Shown here: in pieces, positions 33,807 to 40,581 of the stretch
Numbering within the stretch: position 1 is the first letter of the stretch
Layout: each line of letters starts with the position of its first letter
Assembly (NCBI GenBank): GCA_021782365.1
Contig: JAJXVB010000004.1
Coordinates: 62,001-126,000 of the forward strand
Origin: Pseudomonadota bacterium
Lineage (GTDB): Bacteria > Pseudomonadota > Gammaproteobacteria > Burkholderiales > Gallionellaceae
Length of the DNA stretch: 64,000 nt
Direction of reading: 5' to 3'
Translations under genes and position numbers: made by a program
Notes under the pieces: generated by a model
What the model saw: only the letters and a program-made list of their open reading frames with translations
Database searches by the model: none
What the model was told of the DNA's origin: nothing

Positions 33807-34646
33807 TTGCGACATTACACCCTGACCATTTCATGCCCCGACCGGGTGGGCATCATCGCCGCCGTGACAGGCTTCATCGCCGAGCACGGCGGCTTCATCG
33901 TCGAGGCGAGCTACCACACAGAGGAGGAGCAATTTTTCATGCGCCAGGAAATACGCGCAGACTCGCTGCCCTTCGATTCGGACGAATTCAGCAGACGCTT
34001 CGAGATCCTTGCATCCGAATTCTCGATGGACTGGAAGCTCTCGGACTCCGAGAAGAACAAACGCCTAGTGATACTGGTGAGCCGGCAGGACCATTGCCTG
34101 GACGACCTCCTCTACCGCTGGCGCACGCGCGAGCTGCAGGTCGACATCCCCTGCGTGATCTCGAACCACGAGGATCTCAGGAGCTTCGTCGAATGGCACG
34201 GCATACCCTTCATCCATGTGGACATGACGGACAAGAATTCTGCCTTCGAAAAAATTGCCGATCTTTTCGAGGAGCATAGAGGCGACACGCTGGTGCTTGC
34301 GCGCTTCATGCAAATTCTGCCGCCCTTCCTCTGCCAGCGTTACTCGGGGCGCATCATCAACATCCACCACAGCTTCCTTCCCTCATTCGTCGGCGCAAAG
34401 CCCTATCACCAGGCCTATCTGAGGGGCGTGAAACTGATAGGCGCGACCTGCCACTATGTCACCGACGAACTCGACGCAGGCCCCATCATCGAACAGGACA
34501 CGATGCGCATAGACCACGGCGACACGGTGGATGATCTGGTGCGCTATGGACGCGACATCGAGAAGACGGTTCTCGCGCGCGGCCTGCGCTACCACGTCGA
34601 GGACCGCGTGATGGTGTGCGGCAACAAGACCATCGTGTTCAAGTAA
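33807..34646 (+). CDS. purU: Formyltetrahydrofolate deformylase
   Basis: 279 aa from a TTG start with AAGGAG 8 nt upstream. An N-terminal ACT domain (TISCPDRVGIIAAVTGFIAE) is followed by the formyltransferase-like hydrolase domain with NIHHSFLPSF, GAKPYHQAYLRGVKLIGAT and ELDAGPIIEQD. The Asn-His-Asp catalytic set is present. It releases formate and THF from 10-formyl-THF, balancing the one-carbon pool. Confidence 0.95.
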   Translation: MRHYTLTISCPDRVGIIAAVTGFIAEHGGFIVEASYHTEEEQFFMRQEIRADSLPFDSDEFSRRFEILASEFSMDWKLSDSEKNKRLVILVSRQDHCLDDLLYRWRTRELQVDIPCVISNHEDLRSFVEWHGIPFIHVDMTDKNSAFEKIADLFEEHRGDTLVLARFMQILPPFLCQRYSGRIINIHHSFLPSFVGAKPYHQAYLRGVKLIGATCHYVTDELDAGPIIEQDTMRIDHGDTVDDLVRYGRDIEKTVLARGLRYHVEDRVMVCGNKTIVFK

Positions 34647-34709
34647 CCGGGCCCTGGCGCGCTTCTTGCTTTTGCATCTCATGCAAGAAACGTTACCCGG
34701 AGCCTGAAA

Positions 34710-35207
34710 ATGATCGTCAATGAAAGCATCATCCATGCGCTGCATCAGAGCGCGCTTGTGTCTGAATTCCGCGAATCCGAAATAGGGATACTGCTGCCCC
34801 TGCTCTCCACAAGGCATTACAGGAGGGGAGAATTCATCGCGAGGCCCGGCACCTGCGATCTCACGGACGCGCTTCTGATACTGGTCGAAGGGCGTGTCGA
34901 GGTGTCGGCCATGGTGGAGGAAGAGCCCATGGTGATGCACCTGAAGGACCCCGGAGACATCGCAAGGGTGATCAGCTTCGTCGGCAGCAACATGATGAAG
35001 ATAGACGCGACGATAGAAGTGATCGAGGACTGCACCGTGCTTTTGCTTGAACGCGAGAAACTCGAGACGCTGCTGGACACGCATCCCGTGATCGTCTACA
35101 ACGTGATGCGCGGCCTGGTGCGCTTTGCCCACAGCCTCGCGCGCCACAAGAGCGCGGAAACCCAGGAGCTCAGCAATTACTTCTACCGGATAAACGGCAG
35201 GTTCTGA
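34710..35207 (+). CDS. Stand-alone cyclic-nucleotide-binding-like protein
   Basis: The 165-aa protein has a Crp-type beta roll (about 20-125: FRESEIGILLPLLSTRHYRR, LILVEGRVEVSA, VLLLEREKLETLL) and a short helical C-terminus, but no HTH. The phosphate-binding cassette is not canonical, so ligand binding is uncertain. A TTGCAT-CTC-ATGCAA inverted repeat (34672-34686) precedes the ATG by 23 bp. It could be an adaptor rather than a transcription factor. Confidence 0.72.
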   Translation: MIVNESIIHALHQSALVSEFRESEIGILLPLLSTRHYRRGEFIARPGTCDLTDALLILVEGRVEVSAMVEEEPMVMHLKDPGDIARVISFVGSNMMKIDATIEVIEDCTVLLLEREKLETLLDTHPVIVYNVMRGLVRFAHSLARHKSAETQELSNYFYRINGRF

Positions 35208-35297
35208 TCCAATGAAGGAACCGCTTTCTGACAGAGGTGACCGGCAGAGCGCCTTCTATGACTTCTACGCACTGCAATAGCGTTTTCATTCAGCCTC

Positions 35298-37979
35298 ATG
35301 CACCCCCATGGTGCGCGAATCGCACAAGATATTGCCGCCGCGAGCTTTCATGCGACGTGGCATGAAACATGCTTGTACATGAGGAAAACATCACGCACAA
35401 ATTTCATGTTGAAGATCGAAGCACGCGTCCACGGAAAACGCCGGAGCCTGACCGCCCCGCGCATGCCCCAGGATCGGAACATCAGTGCCGGGCTTACGGC
35501 AAAACTGAAAGACAGCGAACGCATGCTGAGCTCACTCACGCGCAACCTGAACGGCCTCGTTTATTGCTGCCTGCATGACGCGGACTGGACGATGGTTTTC
35601 CTGAGCGGGGACTGCAGGCGGCTGACCGGTTTCGAAGCCGCATCTTTCCTTTCCGGGAGATCCGTTTGCTGGGAAATGATCACCCACCCGGAAGACAGGG
35701 AAGGGGTGCGTAAAATCATTGAGGATGCAATCCTGACAGGGCGTAGGTTCGTTGCGGAATACCGCATCATTGATGCGCGAGGAAGGATCAAGTGGATATC
35801 CGAACGAGGCTGCCCGATATACGGCGAGGATGGAAAAGTCGAGGCGATAGAGGGGATCTTTCAGGACATCTCTCAGCTCAAGTTCAGCGAAACTGCGGCC
35901 CATGCCGCGGAAGCGCGTTTCCGCTCCATCTTCGAAAATGCGATCCACGGGATATACCAGAGCACGATAGAGGGACGCTACCTCAACGCCAACCCAGCCC
36001 TGGCAGCGATATATGGCTTTGCGAACCCCTCAGAACTGCGGCATGGCATATCCGACATAGGCGCCCAGCTATACGTCGACCAGGGAAAACGGGACGAATT
36101 CATCTCGCTCATGAATCGGAATAATCAGGTGAAAAACTTCGAGGCGCGTGTTTACAAAAAGGACGGCGAGGTCATCTGGATATCGGAGAATGCGCGTGCA
36201 GTCCGCAATTGCGATGGCGGTATAGCGTATTACGAAGGCATGGTAGAGGACATCACTGCGCGCAAGGAAATGGAGACTGAACTGCGCATCGCCGCCACGG
36301 CCTTCGAGACCCACAGCAGCATGATGATCACCGACGCCGACCGGGTGATCCTCAGGGTGAACAGGGCATTCACCGAATCCACGGGATATACGGCAGAAGA
36401 GGCCATCGGAAAGACGCCCAGCATACTCAGATCCGGCCTGCACCCTCCCGAATTTTACGAGGCCGCATGGGATTCCATACAACGCAATGGAACATGGCAG
36501 GGAGAAATCTGGGACAGGCGAAAGAACGGCGATCTATATCCTAAATGGCTCACCATCAGCGCGGTCAAAGGGGAAGACGGCAGAGTCACGCATTATGTCG
36601 GATTTCACCTGGACATTTCCGATCGCAAGGAGGCAGAGGAAAAGATCCTTCAGCTTGCGTTCTACGACCCGCTGACCCGCCTGCCCAACCGGCGCCTGCT
36701 GATGGAGAAGCTGCAGAGCGCACTGGCTTCCTGCGCGCGCGCTGGAAACGAAGGCGCGCTTCTGTTCATAGACCTCGACAACTTCAAGATGCTCAACGAT
36801 ACGCTGGGGCATGGAACGGGGGATCTGCTCCTGCAGCAGGTCGCGCAGAGGCTGCATTCCAGCGTCCGCGAGGCCGACACGGTAGCCCGTCTTGGAGGCG
36901 ACGAATTCGTGGTGCTGCTGGGCGGCTTGAGCAGCCATGCCTTCGAGGCGGCGGTGCAGACAGAGGCCATCGGCGAAAAGATACTCGCCTTGCTGAACCA
37001 GCCCTATTCCCTCGACGATCGCGAATATCACTGCACGGCCAGCATAGGCATCTCGATGCTTGGCGCCAAGCCTCACACCGCCGAAGAGCTGATGAAGCAG
37101 GCGGACATCGCGATGTATCAGGCCAAGAAAAGCGGGCGCAATGCGATGCGCTTCTTCGATCCTGACATGCAGGTATCCGTCACGGCACACGCGGCTCTCG
37201 AGGAGGAGCTGCGCAAGGCGCTGGAACTGCATCAGCTGCAGCTTCATTATCAGCCCCAGGTGGATGATGAGGGGCGCATTCTGGGCGCAGAAACCCTGAT
37301 CCGGTGGCTGCACCCGGAGAAGGGTTTCATCTCGCCCGCGCAATTCATCCCGCTCGCAGAAGAGTCAGACCTCATCCTGCGCATAGGGTCCTGGGTGCTG
37401 GATACGGCCTGCGCGCAGATCAAGGCCTGGGAACATTCTGCAAGCGGGCTCGTACTTGCCGTCAACGTCAGCCCCAAGCAATTCCGCCAGGAAAACTTCG
37501 TGTCACAGGTCAAGGCGACCGTGCAGCGCCATGCCATAGATTCAAAACGGCTTAAACTCGAGCTCACCGAAGGCATGCTGATCGAAAACGTCCCGGACAT
37601 CATCGCATCCATGAGCGCACTGAAGGAATTCGGCATACAGTTTTCGCTTGACGATTTCGGCACAGGCTATTCTTCGCTGCAATACCTGAAGAAGCTGCCC
37701 CTGAACCAGCTCAAGATAGACCAATCATTCATCCGGGACATGGCAGGCAGCGATGACGCCATCGTGCAGACCATCATCGCCATGGCGCAGAGCCTGAAGC
37801 TCGATGTCATCGCAGAAGGCGTGGAGACTGCCGAGCAGCAACAGCTCCTCCATTCCTATGGCTGCCTGCACTACCAGGGATACCGGTTCAGCAAGCCTCT
37901 GCCCATCGAGGAATTCGATGCATTCCTGAGGCTTGCTATTGATCCGGCATTACTAGGTCATCAGGCAGAGCCAGCTTAG
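35298..37979 (+). CDS. PAS-PAS-PAS-GGDEF-EAL c-di-GMP protein
   Basis: Up to 893 aa; the start is uncertain, since ATGs at 35298, 35379, 35406 and 35460 all lack a clear ribosome-binding site. No transmembrane helix. Three PAS/PAC units follow (about 80-195, 205-325, 330-445; each ends in a PAC strand such as EAIEGIFQDIS). GGDEF (about 455-615) has RLGGDEF and an RxxD I-site (READ). EAL (about 635-885) has ETLIRW in place of EALLRW, with LDDFGTGYSSLQYLKK and AEGVETAEQ intact. Both activities look possible. Confidence 0.92.
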   Translation: MHPHGARIAQDIAAASFHATWHETCLYMRKTSRTNFMLKIEARVHGKRRSLTAPRMPQDRNISAGLTAKLKDSERMLSSLTRNLNGLVYCCLHDADWTMVFLSGDCRRLTGFEAASFLSGRSVCWEMITHPEDREGVRKIIEDAILTGRRFVAEYRIIDARGRIKWISERGCPIYGEDGKVEAIEGIFQDISQLKFSETAAHAAEARFRSIFENAIHGIYQSTIEGRYLNANPALAAIYGFANPSELRHGISDIGAQLYVDQGKRDEFISLMNRNNQVKNFEARVYKKDGEVIWISENARAVRNCDGGIAYYEGMVEDITARKEMETELRIAATAFETHSSMMITDADRVILRVNRAFTESTGYTAEEAIGKTPSILRSGLHPPEFYEAAWDSIQRNGTWQGEIWDRRKNGDLYPKWLTISAVKGEDGRVTHYVGFHLDISDRKEAEEKILQLAFYDPLTRLPNRRLLMEKLQSALASCARAGNEGALLFIDLDNFKMLNDTLGHGTGDLLLQQVAQRLHSSVREADTVARLGGDEFVVLLGGLSSHAFEAAVQTEAIGEKILALLNQPYSLDDREYHCTASIGISMLGAKPHTAEELMKQADIAMYQAKKSGRNAMRFFDPDMQVSVTAHAALEEELRKALELHQLQLHYQPQVDDEGRILGAETLIRWLHPEKGFISPAQFIPLAEESDLILRIGSWVLDTACAQIKAWEHSASGLVLAVNVSPKQFRQENFVSQVKATVQRHAIDSKRLKLELTEGMLIENVPDIIASMSALKEFGIQFSLDDFGTGYSSLQYLKKLPLNQLKIDQSFIRDMAGSDDAIVQTIIAMAQSLKLDVIAEGVETAEQQQLLHSYGCLHYQGYRFSKPLPIEEFDAFLRLAIDPALLGHQAEPA

Positions 37980-38243
37980 TCAGCCGTTGGTCATTGCTTT
38001 CCAGCTGTTTGGGCCGCTGTATGCGGTTGAACGTCTGTGGTGCGACGCTTTCATCGCCGAAGATTCGCATGCAGGCAACGCCATTGCGGGAGTCCACGAT
38101 CTGCTGTGCACGCATTCTCCCTGATTGTCCCTGACGAAATTGCCGTATCTGTCCATCACATAGCCGTTCGCTCCGGAAAGCCCGCTGGCCATGGCCAGGG
38201 ATGAGAAGAGTCCAAGCGCGCAAAATAAAATAAGGGATTTCAT
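37980..38243 (-). CDS. Truncated OmpA-family N-terminal segment, exported
   Basis: The 87-aa frame has AGGAGAG before the ATG and a good signal peptide (MKSLILFCALGLFSSLAMAS). GYVMDRYGNFVRDNQGECVH and SRSWTPAMALPACE match the segment that precedes the OmpA C-terminal domain in many betaproteobacterial porins. After ACE the sequence departs (SSAMKASHHRRSTAYSG) and stops next to the EAL gene's stop. The peptidoglycan-binding domain is absent. It is either a decayed porin gene or a small secreted protein derived from one. Confidence 0.5.
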   Translation of the reverse strand: MKSLILFCALGLFSSLAMASGLSGANGYVMDRYGNFVRDNQGECVHSRSWTPAMALPACESSAMKASHHRRSTAYSGPNSWKAMTNG

Positions 38244-38556
38244 GATATCTCTCCTGTCGATTAGGTTAACAACAGTTTCGAGCTCTATGGTTGATCATCT
38301 ATAGTCGATCATTGGCGCCATAACTTGGTGTATAAGGCCAGCAGAAAAGTTCAAAGAAAATGCATCAATAGCTTGGCGCGAAAGGCCGGTTAACTTCCCC
38401 TCCGATCGCTACTGCGCCAGACGCTTCCTGAATATTGCGAGAGAGATGCAAAAGCCTGCGAGCGCATAGGCCAAATGGACCGCGATGTCCCCAGGCCTGG
38501 CCGAAAACAATATTTGCCGAATCGGGTTACATGGTGCCTACATGAAAAGCGGGCGC
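38244..38556. other. Intergenic region without a recognisable gene
   Basis: About 310 bp between the OmpA-like fragment and the tRNA terminator. It must contain the fragment's promoter on the minus strand, but no good -35/-10 pair was found. Only short AT-rich palindromic patches (ATGATCGACTATAGATGATC at about 38289-38308) stand out. Confidence 0.5.
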
Positions 38557-38589
38557 AAAAAAGCCTCGCATTTTTGCAAGGCTTTTTTT
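38557..38589 (-). terminator. Terminator of the tRNA-Lys/tRNA-Thr operon
   Basis: On the minus strand AAAAAAGCCTTGC and GCGAGGCTTTTTT form a stem with one G-T pair, followed by the T-run. It starts 4 nt after the CCA end of tRNA-Thr. The A-tract makes it potentially bidirectional. Confidence 0.88.
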
Positions 38590-38592
38590 GTA

Positions 38593-38668
38593 TGGTGCCG
38601 CTTATCGGATTCGAACTGATGACCTACCGCTTACAAGGCGGTTGCTCTACCAACTGAGCTAAAGCGGC
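38593..38668 (-). tRNA. tRNA-Thr (anticodon TGT)
   Basis: A 76-nt cloverleaf with encoded CCA. The acceptor stem GCCGCTT/AAGCGGC, D-loop AGCTCAGTTGGTAGAGC, anticodon loop CTTGTAA and T-loop GTTCGAATC are all complementary as expected. It is co-transcribed with tRNA-Lys, whose 3' end is 11 nt upstream. Confidence 0.96.
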
Positions 38669-38679
38669 TTGGGTGAAAC

Positions 38680-38755
38680 TGGTGGGTCGAGCGAGATTCG
38701 AACTCGCGACCAACGGATTAAAAGTCCGCTGCTCTACCGGCTGAGCTATCGACCC
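38680..38755 (-). tRNA. tRNA-Lys (anticodon TTT)
   Basis: A 76-nt cloverleaf with encoded CCA. The acceptor stem is GGGTCGA/TCGACCC, with D-loop AGCTCAGCCGGTAGAGC, anticodon loop CTTTTAA and T-loop GTTCGAATC. It is the promoter-proximal tRNA of the two-gene unit. Confidence 0.97.
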
Positions 38756-38773
38756 CCATGCAACGGAGCGCGA

Positions 38774-38801
38774 ATTATACGTATTCGGGGCGCACTGTCA
38801 A
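38774..38801 (-). promoter_or_regulatory. Near-consensus sigma70 promoter for the tRNA operon
   Basis: On the minus strand TTGACA and TATAAT, both perfect, are separated by 16 bp. The -10 lies 18 bp upstream of tRNA-Lys. It fits squeezed between the stop of the REC-GGDEF-EAL gene and the tRNA. Confidence 0.9.
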
Positions 38802-38813
38802 TAACGTTTCGGA

Positions 38814-40451
38814 TCAAGGCGAAACGCAATCGGACCGCGGCTTGCCGAAATGATAGCCCTGCCCGTAGTCCACGCCGATCTCCTTCAGCAGGTTTGCGAC
38901 TTCCTCGTTCTCCACCCACTCCGCGACCACCTCCATGTTGTAAACGCGGGAGATTTCGACCATCGCCTGGACGAACACCCTGTCGTTCTCGCTCTCAAGA
39001 AGATTGCGTATGAAGGACCCGTCTATCTTCAGGTAATCGATGTCGAGCTGCTTGATGTAGTAGAAGGAGGAAAAACCCACGCCGAAATCGTCCAGCGCAA
39101 AGCGGCAGCCGAGCTGCTTTGCCTCTCTTACGAACTGCTGGACCAGATCGAGATTGTGGAAGGCCGCGGTCTCCGTGATTTCGAAGACGATCCTGCGGGC
39201 ATCAACCCCTGTTTCTGCAAGCTCCCTCTTGATCAATTCAAGGAGTTCGGCATTGCCGACGGACTTGCCAGAGAGGTTGATGGCGAGTCCCGGACCTTCC
39301 CTTCCGAGCTCGGCTAGCTTCCTTATGCAGGAGGTGACCACCATGCAGTCTATTCTGGTCGCAAGGTCGAATTTTTCCGCGACCTTGATGAACACATCGG
39401 GAGGCAGCGCGTTGCCCGCCTCATCCTTCAGACGGATCAGCGCCTCGTAGTGATGGGGCTTCCCTGTGCTCAGGTGCACGATGGGCTGATAGTTCATGCT
39501 GAAGCGCTTCTCCTGGAGCGCGAACTTCAGGGTCTCCAGATTGTTGAAGAGAGCGCCGAACTTCTTCCTGTGCGCCTCATCCTCGTCGCGGTAGAAATAT
39601 ATCTGGTTTCGGCCCTTCTCCTTCGCCAGAAAGAGCGCAAGATCCGCATTGTTGACCAGCGCCTCGTTGCGCGCATTCCCGGAGGCGATGCCTATCGTGA
39701 CGGTCAGGCTGTGTTCGCGGCCACCCAGCATGACCCTCGCCTGTTCGACATTGCGCGATATCCCCTGGGCCTTGGCGTCCGCATTGTCCCCATCGAGCCC
39801 TGCTAGTGCGACCGCAAACACGTCGCCGCCGTAACGCGCAACGATGTCTCCCGGCCGCACCGATTGCTTCAGGACATCGGCCACATGCCGGAGCACGCTG
39901 TCGCCTTCCGCATGGCCGAATGTGTTGTTCACATAGCGCAACCCGTCTATGTTGATGAAGAAGATGGAAAGCGGAATCTCTGCGGCATATCCTGAAAGAT
40001 TTCTCAGGAACTCGTCCCTGTTTGCGAGGCCCGTGAGCGGATCGTTACGGGTGAGCCTCTCGCGCTCGCGCCTGGCTTCAAGCTCGCTTCTGCGGCTTGC
40101 GATCGCATCCTCGAGCGCCTTGCGCAAGGACTCTTCCCTCAAGGGTTTTGTCAGATAGCCGTAGGCGCCGCTGCTGAGCGATTCGACCGCATGGCCCGCA
40201 TCGTCGAGACCCGTCGCCATGATGAATACGGGAGGATGATCCAGCTGCCTCGTCGCCTTCAGGAGCTCTAGGCCGCTCATCCCCGGCATGGTGATGTCCG
40301 AGATCACGACATCCGGAGCCTCGCCGCGTATCATGCCGAGCGCCTCCTCCCCGTTGCTCGAAGTCCGCGCCTCGAAGCCCAATCGCTCAAGAAGCGCCTT
40401 GGTCATCAGCAATTCGATCGGACTGTCATCTACTACCAAGACGCTGCGCAT
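38814..40451 (-). CDS. Response regulator with degenerate GGDEF and EAL domains
   Basis: The 545-aa protein has REC (1-120; phospho-acceptor Asp52 in VVISDITMPGMSG, Lys in YLTKPL), GGDEF (about 140-290) and EAL (about 300-540). The cyclase signature reads RYGGDVF, so the catalytic Glu is Val and synthesis is doubtful; GTP binding may remain. The EAL domain keeps HYEALIRLKD, INLSG, FEITETAA and LDDFGVGFSS, but AEGVE is AEWVE. It is most likely a phosphorylation-controlled c-di-GMP phosphodiesterase. It is transcribed away from the hybrid kinase 130 bp upstream, which may phosphorylate it. Confidence 0.92.
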   Translation of the reverse strand: MRSVLVVDDSPIELLMTKALLERLGFEARTSSNGEEALGMIRGEAPDVVISDITMPGMSGLELLKATRQLDHPPVFIMATGLDDAGHAVESLSSGAYGYLTKPLREESLRKALEDAIASRRSELEARRERERLTRNDPLTGLANRDEFLRNLSGYAAEIPLSIFFINIDGLRYVNNTFGHAEGDSVLRHVADVLKQSVRPGDIVARYGGDVFAVALAGLDGDNADAKAQGISRNVEQARVMLGGREHSLTVTIGIASGNARNEALVNNADLALFLAKEKGRNQIYFYRDEDEAHRKKFGALFNNLETLKFALQEKRFSMNYQPIVHLSTGKPHHYEALIRLKDEAGNALPPDVFIKVAEKFDLATRIDCMVVTSCIRKLAELGREGPGLAINLSGKSVGNAELLELIKRELAETGVDARRIVFEITETAAFHNLDLVQQFVREAKQLGCRFALDDFGVGFSSFYYIKQLDIDYLKIDGSFIRNLLESENDRVFVQAMVEISRVYNMEVVAEWVENEEVANLLKEIGVDYGQGYHFGKPRSDCVSP

Positions 40452-40581
40452 GTTTCTCCTGAAGGATGCCTGGGAACGATGGGCGCGGATTATATATCAC
40501 CGATCCTGCAAGACAGTGACATGAGTGTAACAATGCAGTGTTATCCTTGGCGGATCAGACATCACTTCAAGACCCGGATTC

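Noticed and set aside
38475-38657. 60-codon frame overlapping tRNA-Thr
   Set aside because: It reads through the terminator and into the antisense strand of the tRNA. IGFELMTYRLQGGCSTN is a typical spurious translation of tRNA antisense.
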